From Tillandsia leiboldiana (Eukaryota; Streptophyta; Magnoliopsida; Poales; Bromeliaceae): a stretch of DNA of 64,000 nucleotides. The notes below the pieces were generated by a model, which ran no database searches, was not told where the DNA came from, and worked only from the letters and a program-made list of their open reading frames with translations. Positions 12,152 through 23,179 of this stretch are shown one piece after another. The stretch covers positions 6,525,221-6,589,220 of the forward strand of contig CM055077.1 of assembly GCA_029204045.2 (NCBI GenBank), written 5' to 3'. The translations under genes were made by a program, and so were the position numbers. The first letter of the stretch is position 1. Every line of letters starts with the position of its first letter.

Positions 12152-14840
12152 CTGTCACGCCCCGGGGGGTTTGTTTTAGCGGAAACGATTCACGAAAGTC
12201 AAACATTTGACGTACAAATTTTTTTTTTTGTAAAAGAGAACCCCTCTTCCCCGGCGCATGCCCAGACCCGCCACACATACAGGATCACTCTGTAAACGGA
12301 CAGAGTCTCCCCTGTATATGCACGGCGTGGCGTTCAGTACGTGTTCCAAACATACACAACCATTCAATCACAACAATTATTAACATACAACTAGCATTCT
12401 AATCTATTTAAAACGTATGGCCGATTAATTTGGAAAGGATAAATCCATTGTTTGAAGAGAGCGCCTACCCGGCGCTTACGTTTTGAAAGCGAGTTTCGAA
12501 ATCAGCATAAATCCACAAGGTTTTGAAAACGGTGCCCACCCGACACCCAAGTTTTGAAATCCCTTTCGCAATCCATAAATCCACAGGGTTTTGAAACCAG
12601 TGCCCACACGACACTTAGATTTTAAAAATGGTTTTCACAATCTTTTCTTTGGCTTTTGCCTATTTCGTTTTCAAATGGCCAACAGAAATAAAGGAAGAGT
12701 AATGCATAAGAGGGTAACTAAATGCAATCCACACCGACATCCACGCCGACCCCACGAGGGTATCGCGAACCTCTCACATAACTACAATGTAAATGAAATG
12801 CAAGAATAAAAGGAGAAATACAGTCCAGGGCCCCCGGCGACCCAGCTGCTCCTGTCCCGTCCTCACCGCCGCCTACCTCTCCCCCCGACCGAACCCTGTC
12901 ACGAAGTGGGAAGTCAGTGACGTAAAAATAGTAGAGCAGGAGAATATAAAAAAACAAACCGTGAAGACAACCGGAGCAACCACCCTCTCAAGGTGGAGAG
13001 GTAACCTGTACACCTGTATCCTGTAATACCCGGCCACGTCGGACAACTAAACCGACGGCCCATACCGTACCTGCAGAAATCCGACCACGTCGGACAACTA
13101 AACCGACGGGTCGCACCGCTCGCACCTCGGCGCCTCAAACCCCACAACTAATAAGAGGCCCCACTACGTCACCTCGTGGGTATACACGGGTCATAGACCA
13201 CTTTTCCGGAAAAGCGCACCCTTCGCGGTGGCCAAACCGCGGGTGCGCGTGTTGCAGCCTCGAGCACAGTAGCCACAATGCATGAACATGAGTAAGATAA
13301 TAACATGTGTAGTCAAGGTACTCTACTAACAAGTATAATCGAAGATAAAGCAACAACATGTAACATCAGGAGCATGATAACACCTAACTACTAAAGTGCG
13401 GCGATTACATGTAGCATCTAAGGTACGATAATAGGTGGCATTTAAGGTGGAAAGATAATATGTAATATCTAGAATAAACGGTCGTCGGAAATCGAAGCTA
13501 AATAACACATTCAACCCACCTGTCGCTAGTAGAAAACCACGCTCGGCTCCCCGCGTCCCGGCGCGCTCCCCGAAGCTGCAAAACGGGATCCCCGGGCGGG
13601 GAGGTCAAGAACCTTTAAACGCAAGGTAAAGAAAAGCCCCAACACCAACCGGCCTCTGACGGCAGCGACCAACCCCCCGCGCGCTGCCGTGCTGCCCGCG
13701 CGGCGCCCCCGCATGCGCGGGCTGCCCCGCGCGGCGTCCCGCATGCGGCTGCCCCGCGCGGCGCCCCCGCATGCGCGGGCTGCCCCGTGCGGTGCCCCCG
13801 CATGCGCGGGCTGCCCCGCGCGGCGCCCCGCATGCGGGTGCCCCGCGCGGCGCCCCCGCATGCGGGGGCTGCCCAGCGCGGCGCCCCGCATGCGGGTGCC
13901 CCGCGCGGCCCCCCCCGCATGCGCGGGCGGCCCCGCGCGGTGCCCCCGCATGCGCGGGCTGCCCCGTGCGGCGCCCCGCATGCGGGTGCCCCGCGCGGCG
14001 CCCCCGCATGCGTGGGCTGCCCCGCGCGGCGCCCCGCATGCGGGTGCCCCGCGCGGCGCCCCCGCATGCGCGGGCTGCCCCGCGCGGCGCCCCGCATGCG
14101 GGTGCCCCGCGCGGCGCTCCGCGTGCGGGTGGCTCGCCCCTCTCCTTCCATCTCCGACGAATCAAGAAAAGCCCCCCCTCCCCCTCGTTCGTAACGAGAA
14201 AGACAAGGAAAGAAAAATAAAGCACGGCTCACCTTGTTTTCGTCGGTACCGGGCGAAGGAGAGGGATCGTCCTCTTCGCGTTCGTCGGATCTTTGCGGGG
14301 AGGCGATCGATCTCTTCTTTCCCACGCCGGCCGATGGGAAGGGCGAGGGTTTTGGAGAACCGCTCCTCGTCCACGCTCGGATATCGCACAACAAGGTGAG
14401 GGGAGGCAAGGTATAGGAAGACCTAATTCCCAAGGCCGACTAGTTAGTCGTTTGGGCGTAGTGGATTTTGGACTCCAAATTAAAATTAACCACTCGAGCG
14501 ACTGGAAAAAGGGGTGTTTAAATCCCATACCTCAACTGATCGACTAGAATCGATCTGATTGCGGACCAGAGTTCGGTCTGCCCCCGGTAATTGTGTATGT
14601 CACCTGGGCTACGGTACCAACTTTCGGAATTTATTCTGGGAGATCCGGGGGTCGGAATCCAAAACCGATCGCACCGCCGGTCTCCGTTTCGCGAGCTTTA
14701 TTAACCAAAAATACCCGCGAGCCCCGATCGTCTGCCCAGAAAACAAGGAAAAGTTACCCTCAGACCCCTATTGTCAACAGAACGGTTCAATAAAATTAAC
14801 AGAAAACCCATAAAGGTAAAATAAATCCGCGGTTATCACA
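12152..14840 (-). repeat. 5' LTR of the Ty3 element (2.7 kb)
   Basis: This is the direct repeat of 2744..5464. It is 2689 bp against 2721 bp, and most of the length difference lies in the GC minisatellite. It ends at 14840 in TTATCACA, followed by the TAGAG target flank. It would supply the promoter for the gag-integrase RNA. Confidence 0.88.
13685..14125. repeat. GC-rich minisatellite inside 5' LTR
   Basis: The unit types are the same as in the other LTR, but the copy number and order differ, and there are variant units (for example GCATGCGGGGGCTGCCC). LTRs are identical at integration, so the difference must have arisen afterwards. This indicates fast repeat turnover. Confidence 0.85.
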
Positions 14841-17800
14841 TAGAGGATTGCCATAAAGTCTGAAGCAAGATGGTTCGGTGTGGAGTTAAGGAGACGAAGC
14901 CCTAGTTTTGGTTGTGATGCACTTGGCAGAGCAACGATGTTCGTGCGCCGCCGTCGCTTTTCCGGCGTCGGCCAACTCTAGTAAGCTTCCTTACACCCAG
15001 AACCTTCCTTCACACCCATCGCATGCGGCCCATGCTGCGTAAATACCAAATTGCCATTAACGAGCCTGAAGCTTGCATATGTTGTCTTCTTCGGCCACCC
15101 GCTTCACCGGAGCGCCGTAGCTTGGCTGGGAAATGATCATTCCATCTCGGGGATGCTTCTCCAGCTGCAGCTTGTCTCGGTTCCCCGCATGACCGCAAGC
15201 CTTGCTATATGGTCCAGACCCGAGCTCTTGCTCCTTGCATTCATGGCTGAGGTGGTTGCACCACGATTCTAGTAGTGCTATGGCTCTCAAATGGTAAGCC
15301 CTAGTCTCCTACTAGCTTCCTAAAAATGGTGAGCCCTAGTCTCCTGCTAGCTTCCTAAACATGATGCTCAGCTCAAAGTGGAAGATGACCGAGTGGATTG
15401 TTTGATCCCACATGCCAAGTCCTAGCTTAGGCTAGGTTGCCTTTTGCATTATTCCAGCACCTTTGTAGCTCTGTTAGGGCAAGCCCTTGTGTCTTCATGA
15501 TCCCAGGAGCTTGATGCTCACCCTACTTTAGCAGGTGACCTAGTGGTTTAGTAGATCTAGTAAGCTAAGCCTAAATGGGCACTAGATGGCCTTTAAACTG
15601 TTTCGGCAGGTTGGTTGCACCCTCAGGGTGAGCGTCTGAGTCCTTTCGACCTACTGAGCATGATGCTCACCCTAAAAATGGGTTTGGTCAAGTGTAGATA
15701 TAAAAATTAGCAATTTGAGCCAATTTAAGCTTATTTGCATAGTGTATGTTGACCCGAAGTTGTCCTCGGGTTCCCCGCTGTTCCCAAATGGTGAGCACGG
15801 CGTTCAGAGCATTGAGGCCCACCTACTGGTGGCCTCGGATTAGTTCAAAAGTATTTAAAAATGAAATGCAAGCTAAAAAGGTGCTAAATAGCATGTATTT
15901 ATGTAATTTTGTAAAACCCTAGGGGTCAACTTGTAATTGTAGGCTGGTAGGCTGCTGTAGAAAGCGTGCGCGTGATCTCTAAACTCTTCGTTGGAGATCT
16001 GATGGCTTTCGTTGAGCAGGAATTTGATTCCGAACCGTAAATCGGCAAAATCGTCGATTTAACGGCGTTGCGGCGTTAATCACCCAATTCGAGTAATTGC
16101 GGTGATTAATTTTATATGCCAGATGTCCCTGGCTGTTCCCGGCGCTGTCCCGGTGAGTCTAGTGATTTTAGTTCTTCATTTGCAACTTTCGGAGCCAAAA
16201 TAGGCTTCCCGGAAGTGTTTCAGTGATTATGACACCGGTTGAGTGAAGAGTCGCACTCAGTGGAGTTTGAGTGCCCGAACATCTTCAGTGAAACGTTTTT
16301 GGGCAGCACGTGAAGTTTCACGAGATTTGGTTACTGTTTAGTACGGATCGGATCATAGTTGATCGATCGGCAGAATTTCAGAAATTCCAGAAGATCCCGC
16401 GACTTCAGCGAAGTTCCCCATTTTGCTTGTTTGCACTCAGTGAGTCAGTGGGTTGGGCATGAGTGAGTCTTTTTCTGACCTGTGATTATGATTCAGATCC
16501 CAGCAGTCAGCCGCCAGCTCGTGAGCCATTCAGCGGTCGCCGTGATCATCTACCCTGAGGTGGGTTTAGCTTCGATCCGGGCTTTATCATTTCGGCCCTA
16601 TGGGGTATCGTGGTAGGTCGGACCCCTGTGTTTGTTGTTATCCTTGATCCTCCGGTTAAGCTTCCTATTTGCTTATATTCCAGCATTCATTGTGTATAGC
16701 TATGTAGCATCGATCTTGCAGTTCAGTTCCCGATATGATTTCATTTTCAGCATTTAGTATATCTATATATACAGCTTGACATATGCCATGTTTGCTTTGT
16801 CATCACCCTAGTTATGTTAGCATTTCCTGTTCTATGCTGCATGATAGAATAGGAGTATAGTCCTGCTATTCAGTTTCAGTTACAGCTCAGATATTCAGCT
16901 CCTGTTGTTCAGATTCGTTTATACAGTATCTGTGATTATTACAGCCTTCAGCATCCCGACAGGGATTTCCTGGCTTTATGCCGTGTGTTTGGTCTTTAGA
17001 CCATGAGCTTGAGCATCAACATTATGATCACCACAGAGCCAGCTGTTCTTTTCACGTACACTAGCGGGCTGATCCCCCGCAGTGGTGTAGTTTACCGGTA
17101 AAGTGGTCGACAGTGGCGACCCGTGAGCCCAGAGGGTTATGACAGCAGATTGGTGTACAGGTGGTATTTAGCCTGAGGTCCCAGTGACCAATAGTGGCAT
17201 TGATTGGGTGCTTACAGTTATTATTATTCAACACTTTCAGTTTACAGTATTGTTATATACCGGCTCTGTTTATAGCATGATCAGTTCAGTATATCAGATT
17301 TGCCAGTTTCAGCATGATCAATTACAGTCATGAATACCCTGCTTTCCTTTCTATTTATTGCCCAGCATGCTTATTATTCAGCATTCAGTTATTCAGCTTT
17401 GTTATACCTACCTTCGTTATCCGCTTATTATTGTATCCAGTAGGTACGACTTGCTATTTCTCGGCCCGTCGTGTCCACTGGGATACATGTACAGTGTATC
17501 TCACACCCCCTAGGTGACCACTTTTCAGGTCAGTCGGGTGCTGAGAGATTGGGACGATCCAGTGAGCTGTCACGGTAGAGTCGACCCTGATATTGACCAC
17601 AGTTTCCCAGCCCTTTTATATTTACAGTGTATTTCGGAATTGTTATAGCCTGTGATTATGATTTGTGGATTATATATTAGAGTAGATGTTTATTTTAAAT
17701 GTTAGTTGTTGAAGATGTCGCTCTCTGATTATATCACTGCACTTGCCTAGTCGAGCATGTATAGGGGAGACTCTGTCCGTGTGGACAGAGAATTTCCTAT

Positions 17801-17902
17801 GCATGTGGCGGTCTACTCACGTCCTGAGTTTTAAAGTTTGAACTCTGATTTTTTTAAAAAAAAAAAAAATTAGACCGCTGTTTTGAAACTCGGGGTGTGA
17901 CA

Positions 17903-18833
17903 CAGCAGGGCGCTAGGCAGCGACGCTACGCGGAAGGCGCGTGCAGCAAAGCGGGGCAAGGCGCGTGGCAGCATGCGTGCAGAGGCACGCGTGGTAGGCG
18001 CGCACAGAGGTGCGCGCGGCAGCACGCGCGCAGAGGCGCGCGCGGCAGCATGCTCGTGGTAGTAGCACTGCGTGGCAGCATGCGCGCGGCACGCGCGCAG
18101 GGCGTGTGCAGCAGCGGCGACGCCGATTTGCAAGGAGCGGCGGCGGCGCGGGCAGAAAGCTAGCAGCGCGCGACTTGGCTAGGGCATTCCAACCCAAAGA
18201 AAAAGGGGAAAAGAAAAGAAGGAAAGAGGAGAAAAGAGAAGAGAAGGTGAAGGAAACCCACACCTGATTCTCCTCCGGCGACAGCAACGACGGTTCCGCT
18301 CTCCGTGGCGTACGGACACGAGGGGGGAAATTCTTGGTGGCTGTGAAGAAAAATGAAGAAAAAGAATTACGGCTAATCGTGATTAAAGAGCCCTAATCCC
18401 AATCCCTCTTTATAACATTTGGTCCAATAACTAAAATGCCCCCAACTCAAAAATTTGGGTTTAACTGATTCCAACAGAACAACAGTTCCCCACAAAAAAT
18501 TTTCAAAAAAGCGTGTGCAACTCCAACTTTCCCAAACAAACATCGGTTCCACATATTTGTGTGGAAACAGACCAAATTTACCCGAAATCATTATAACTGC
18601 TCTCACAGTCCGACTTTTTTGCAAAAGTTGCGATTTCGAAAGATCCGGGCATCGGATTTGGAATCCGATCGCACCACCGCTTTCAGCTCGACGACCCCGT
18701 CGCAGTGATGAATTTTACTTTGTCGAGATGGGACCCGAACCAATTGTTAGTTTGCAAGACTCGAAAATTCAAATCAAAATCAAGAATAATCAATTTTAAT
18801 AAAAAATCAAATTTAAAATTCTCAAGTATTACA
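17903..18833 (-). repeat. Right piece of outermost LTR
   Basis: It begins with the second CAGCA copy and a GC-rich run continuing the composition of 1200-1390. It then carries a purine-rich tract near 18190-18250 and ends TATTACA. No gene is supported; frames through the GC part are compositional. Confidence 0.5.
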
Positions 18834-19510
18834 CATTCTTTATTTATTCTTTCTTTGTTCTTATAGAGAGATAGCAGGACATTTAAAAAAAAATAAAATT
18901 ATTATTTGTCTTCTTCTCATTTCATTTCTTTTATACCGGATATTGAAAGAATTTTCGTCAAACTCTCTCACGATCATATTCGTACGAGGAGAAATTTCGA
19001 GTGTACTTTAGGATGATGTTCTGTGTTAATCACATACGTAAGAAATGAGTACTTGTTAGAGTAGTACTACGCACGTTTCCGGATCAATCAAATATTTTAA
19101 ATTTTAATATTTATTTGCAAATCTAATCTTATCTTTATCACTAAATTAGTTACATAATTAATCATAATTAAATTTTAGTATATATTATCCAATGTATACT
19201 AGAATATATGCAAGAGATTTTATTTGAGTAGCTATTAGTAGTGTGTTTGGCTGCACTTCAAGTGCACCTTTAATAGCACCATATCTGTGCTCACTTTGAT
19301 GACAACTTTACACAAAAATGTCAAAAATGATAAAACTATAATGTATGAATATTTTATTTAGTATATACTTTTAATTTATCGAAAAAGTTGTAGTGTTTGG
19401 TACATGAGAAATGTGATCAAACACAGAGGATGGTATAACATATTTTATTTTCTAGCTAATTATTTAAAATAAAATAAAATATTTTATAGATATAATACGT
19501 TATCCTATTA
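18834..19510. other. AT-rich intergenic DNA
   Basis: I see no open frame, no clear repeat and no RNA gene here. It is probably the original target DNA next to the nested LTR stack. Confidence 0.5.
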
Positions 19511-19754
19511 AATCATGAACATAGGTAGTTAATTCGGATTCGGTAAAAATTTTGTACGAATATAATTCGAATAAAATTCGTTTCAGAATTTTTAAATTTG
19601 TTAAAAAATTCGGTTAAAAAAAAAGTTCGTTAATTATTCGGATACACAATTTATACGAAAATTATACGTTCATCAATTAAAAATTCAGGATCAAAAATTC
19701 TGCTATTAAATTAAATTTTTTATCTAAATTTATACTATTAGCATAAATAATTAT

Positions 19755-19926
19755 GAGCAACGCTACATGTACACCCCCAAAGGGGATGTACATCTTACAC
19801 CCACCCATCTAAGGGTGGGAGGGTCACTTCACAAATTGTGAAGTGACCCCTCACCACACCCCACCCATTGGATGGGTGGGGTGTGCGATGTACACCCCCA
19901 AATAGGGTGTACAAGTAGCATTTTCC
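19755..19926. mobile_element. Modular hairpin MITE (Mutator-like, 9-bp TSD)
   Basis: The ends are GAGCAACGCTACATGTACACC and, inverted, GGAAAATGCTACTTGTACACC. It is flanked by a perfect 9-bp duplication AATAATTAT (19746..19754 and 19927..19935). The interior is a chain of nested palindromes: TGTACACCCC with GGGGATGTACA, ACCCACC with GGGTGGG, and GGTCACTTCACAA with TTGTGAAGTGACC. Nine-bp duplications are typical of Mutator-type transposition. Confidence 0.8.
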
Positions 19927-19992
19927 AATAATTATAAGTTTTAAAATTAATCTAATCACCCTAATTTATAAATATAAAAAATACTCATTTAG

Positions 19993-20025
<33 letters not shown>

Positions 20026-20244
20026 GAAAACACAACACTAAAACAATCACAGAGAACAAAAAAAACTTTCACAAATAATTAAAAAAAATTTATAAATAAA
20101 TTTATAAATAAAAAAAATTAGATTAATTAAGAACAAATATTAACTTCACTCACAATTACCAAACTTTGAATTAATACATAAATTTACAAAATCACAACCC
20201 ACAAAAGTGTGGTGGCGAAGAAGATGACGAGTGGCACGCGGCCG

Positions 20245-20380
20245 GGAGGGTTCCGATGGAGAGCTGCGGGCGCCCTGGGAGGGGTTTCGATAGCGAGCAG
20301 CCTGTGAGGGTTCCAATGGCGAGCGGCGGGCATTCTAGGAGGGGTTCCGATGGCGAGCGGCGAGCGCACGCAGCACGGGG
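20245..20380. repeat. GC-rich imperfect tandem repeat (~30 bp unit)
   Basis: About four to five degenerate units share GGGTTCCGATGGCGAGC. This is a compositional island inside very AT-rich DNA. Frames through it have no recognisable domain. Confidence 0.5.
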
Positions 20381-20499
20381 GTTCCGAGCAAGCGCATCGG
20401 TGGGAGGAAACGGGGGCTGGTGGGCGGGGTGGGAGGAAACGGGTGTGAGAGGGCTTGAGAACAGAGAAGAGAAGGTCCGGGTGGTGTGAGTTGTGAGGG

Positions 20500-20552
<53 letters not shown>

Positions 20553-21350
20553 TCTCAGAGAGGTAGGTGCGATTTTTTTTCTTTTAAAAATTCGATTGCC
20601 AATTATTCGTGAATAATGATTTTGGCTAAAAATTTTATAAATTTTTTAAAATTTTTGAAAAAATTTTAAAAATATTCATTTAATTCGAATTCTCAAAAAT
20701 TCGTTAATAATTTATAAATTATTCGTAAACTAACTAACTATGATACAAGATCTTTCAAAAAAAAAAAAATTAAACTTTAGATTTCAAAAGATAAAATTAT
20801 GCAAAAAAATTTGTCTGCTAAATAAGTTATTGAAGGATAACTTATTTCAACATCTAATCTAATCAGAGTTTAAATTTTTGAACTCGTTTGGATTTCAAAA
20901 TAATTTATCTGATATTTTATTCCAGATGAAAATTTACTGTTATGATCAAAATTAGTATATTTGGCCTTCTAGTTATTTTTTCGAAGTAAAATAAAATTTC
21001 TCGTAGATAAAATATATTATCTTACTATTACTAATTGTGGATGTCAATATTTTTGGAGAAGTAAAATTCAAAGTTTTATTTTTTAATTATACAAAAAAAA
21101 AATTATACTGAATAAATTATTGTTAAATAACTAATTTTGATAGCCAAGGTCTAAATGATACAAATCAAACAATAACAATAATAACAATAATAATTGAATG
21201 TTTGGTAACCCAACTAAAAACTTCCTCTAAGATAGAGGATATCAATGAGCTATATCCATTTCCACACATGCCCTATCTACGCACACCTCATCAGCATTAT
21301 ACAACCAAAAATTTGATTGGTTATTGGATATATATATATATATATATATA

Positions 21351-21519
21351 GGAAAATGCTATGTGTACACCCCTTTCGGGGTGTACATCATACACCCCAC
21401 CCATCTAAGGGTGGGGGTGTGATGATGGGTCACTTGATGTGACCCGTAAAAAATATCGCCACCATTAAAATGGTGGAGGTGTATGATGTACACCCCTTCG
21501 GGGTGTACATGTAGCATTG

Positions 21520-21522
<3 letters not shown>
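21351..21522. mobile_element. Modular hairpin MITE, copy 2
   Basis: The ends are GGAAAATGCTATGTGTACACC and GTAGCATTGCTC, with the same internal palindromes as the copy at 19755. It sits between (TA)n runs, so a 9-bp duplication cannot be told from the repeat. Confidence 0.75.

Positions 21523-21608
<86 letters not shown>
21523..21608. repeat. (TA)n microsatellite
   Basis: This is a nearly pure TA tract of about 86 bp between two oppositely oriented copies of the same MITE family. Confidence 0.9.
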
Positions 21609-21610
<2 letters not shown>

Positions 21611-21611
<1 letters not shown>

Positions 21612-21782
21612 AGCAATGCTACATGTACACTCAGAAGGGGTGTACATCATACATCTCCACCATTTTAATGATGGCGATATTTTTTACGAGTCACATTAAG
21701 TGACCCATCATCACACCCCCACCCTTAGATGGGTGGGGATGTGAGATGTACACCCCTTACGGATGTACACATAGCATTTTCC
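21611..21782. mobile_element. Modular hairpin MITE, copy 3
   Basis: The ends are GAGCAATGCTACATGTACAC and CATAGCATTTTCC. It lies in opposite orientation to copy 2 across the TA tract, so the pair forms a large inverted repeat. Confidence 0.75.
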
Positions 21783-21789
21783 TATATAT

Positions 21790-21961
21790 GAGCAATGCTA
21801 CCTATACACTCCGAAAGGGTGTACATCATACACCTCCACCATTTTAATGGTGGCGATATTTTTTACGGGTCACATCAAGTGACCCATCATCACACCCCCA
21901 CCCTTAGATGGGTGGGGTGTATGATGTACACCCCGAAAGGGGTGTACACATAGCATTTTCC
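21790..21961. mobile_element. Modular hairpin MITE, copy 4
   Basis: It is flanked by a perfect 9-bp duplication CCTATATAT (21781..21789 and 21962..21970). The first two bases of the left copy are the last two bases of MITE copy 3, so this copy inserted at the very end of its relative. Confidence 0.8.
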
Positions 21962-22292
21962 CCTATATATTTAGATAGAACCAACCTAAAAAGGTTAGAA
22001 TTGACTATGTGACAGTGAGTAGATTCCAAGAAATTGACCACTAAAAGCTGGATCCAATCTTTTGGCAAGCTGTTGTTTCAATTTTTAATTTATTTTTAAG
22101 AAAAAAATAGTAAATTATACAATTTATTATTTTTTATAAATAAATATAATTAAAAATATAAAAATAATTAAATTTAAAATTTAAGACTTTCAATACTAAT
22201 CTGCAAGTACTTAACTAATTATGTTGTATACAGTTAAATAAATTATAAATATACTTTAAATATTTTGATGAAATTTCTACATGTAATGACAA

Positions 22293-22738
22293 AAAAGAGT
22301 ATAACAGAGAGAGAATAAATTCTCTTTTAGAAAACAACCAGAGAGGGTACTCCAACTTTGCCTTATTGTGGATCATCATTGGAAGTATAAAAAGTTGATT
22401 TTTACTAATTAATAATTACTATATGAAAAATAAAGTTGAATAACTTATATCAAAATGTCGTAAAGTTGAGGGGCATATCTAGAAATTTATTCAAAAAATC
22501 TTACTTGTAAACTCCAAAAAGTATAACAGAGAAAGAATAAATTCTTTTTTAGAAAACAACCACATAATAGGGTACTCCAACTTTGCCTTGTTGTGGATCA
22601 TCATTGGAAGTATAAAAAGTTGATTTTTACTAATTAATAATTACTATATGAAAAATAAAGTTGAATAACCTATATCAAAATGTCCTAAAATTGAGGGGCA
22701 TATCTAGAAATTTATTCAAAAAATCTTACTTGTAAACT
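22293..22738. repeat. Tandem duplication, ~222-bp unit
   Basis: Two adjacent copies share stretches such as GGTACTCCAACTTTGCC and TTGAGGGGCATATCTAG with few changes. The right end of each unit includes the decayed start of the MITE that ends at 22830, so the duplication followed that insertion. Confidence 0.7.
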
Positions 22739-22830
22739 CTAAAAGATGTGTATATTCTATATCCCATTTATTTAATGGGTTGGGATATGATGAGGAACAC
22801 TTCCTTTAAGGTGTACACGTAGCATTGCTC
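22718..22830. mobile_element. Decayed modular hairpin MITE, copy 5
   Basis: The right end GTAGCATTGCTC is intact and the left end is diverged. A perfect 9-bp duplication AATTTATTC flanks it (22709..22717 and 22831..22839). It is shorter than the other copies (113 bp), so it is an old, internally deleted member. Confidence 0.65.
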
Positions 22831-23179
22831 AATTTATTCTTCTTAACATCCTGTTTTGTTTAGCTGTTGTGAAGTATAAAATTTTAATTTTTCTAAATTT
22901 ATTTTGACGTACAATAAATTAATAGCAGCTCAATTGATTGAAAGAAGATAAATTTGTATAAAAAATTTATTAATTTTATGTATTGGCAAAAGTTAGTCAT
23001 CTTTTTAGTTTTTACATATTTGATCTGAATTTTTAAAAAACTAACCAAAATATTTTTATTATTTTTTCTCTCTCCTTTTTTTGTTCTTTTTTTCTCCGCT
23101 CGAGTTTCGTCTTCCTCCTCTTTTTCTTTTTGAGCCCGCAGCCGCACTCCCTCGCCCCACGCAACGTCCAAATCGTCGC

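Larger units (their letters stand above)
2744..14840 (-). mobile_element. Non-autonomous Ty3/gypsy (chromovirus-type) element with gag-IN only
   Basis: This is a complete element bounded by two near-identical 2.7-kb direct repeats (LTRs) with TGTCACGCC...TTATCACA ends on the plus strand. The flanks are TAGTG (2739..2743) and TAGAG (14841..14845), a target duplication with one mismatch. A methionine-tRNA primer site lies inside the right LTR, so transcription runs on the minus strand. Without the nested LTR at 7332..11449 the internal region is only about 2.56 kb, too short for a full pol gene. It encodes gag joined to integrase, and no protease, reverse transcriptase or RNase H motif is visible. 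The high LTR similarity outside the minisatellite implies recent insertion. Confidence 0.85.
1391..17902 (+). mobile_element. Second-level LTR (solo or remnant), itself interrupted
   Basis: The element starts TGTAGTACCCGAG at 1391 and ends GGGGTGTGACA at 17902. CAGCA directly flanks both ends (1386..1390 and 17903..17907), a perfect 5-bp target duplication. Removing the 12.1-kb insertion leaves about 4.4 kb without coding capacity, so a solo LTR is the simplest reading. The segment 1391-2050 has a relative in inverted orientation at 45700-47010 and a weaker one at 58400-58860. The latter follows an integrase C-terminus, which suggests plus orientation. The 14846-17902 part holds short repeated stretches such as 'gagcccta...ctagcttcctaaa' near 15290-15360 and no gene. 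Confidence 0.6.
418..18833 (-). mobile_element. Outermost 5' LTR, split by nested insertions
   Basis: The left terminus reads TGTAACGACCCGACC and the right terminus reads AAGTATTACA, giving the TG...CA ends of an LTR. Only 418..1390 and about 17908..18833 belong to it, roughly 1.9 kb. The rest is later insertion. The two outer pieces share a very GC-rich stretch of GCGCG and GCAGC words that is interrupted exactly at a CAGCA duplication, which supports the join. The primer site at 403..415 makes this the 5' LTR of a minus-strand element. The partner LTR and body are outside the window. Related LTR-end fragments occur at 52600-53010. Confidence 0.5.
19520..20742. mobile_element. Candidate TIR element with nested MITE
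   Basis: The left end CATAGGTAGTTAATTCGG and the right end, read inverted, CATAGTTAGTTAGTTTACG, are similar. Both flanks are rich in AATTCG words in opposite orientation. Between them lie a poly(A) run (about 19989-20022), a GC-rich block (20215-20450) and a poly(T) run (about 20500-20552), giving an inverted layout. No clear target duplication was found, so the boundaries are tentative. Confidence 0.35.

Noticed and set aside
13526..14433. Long GC-rich frames of the right LTR
   Set aside because: Same reason as in the left LTR; the repeat-encoded translation has no domain.
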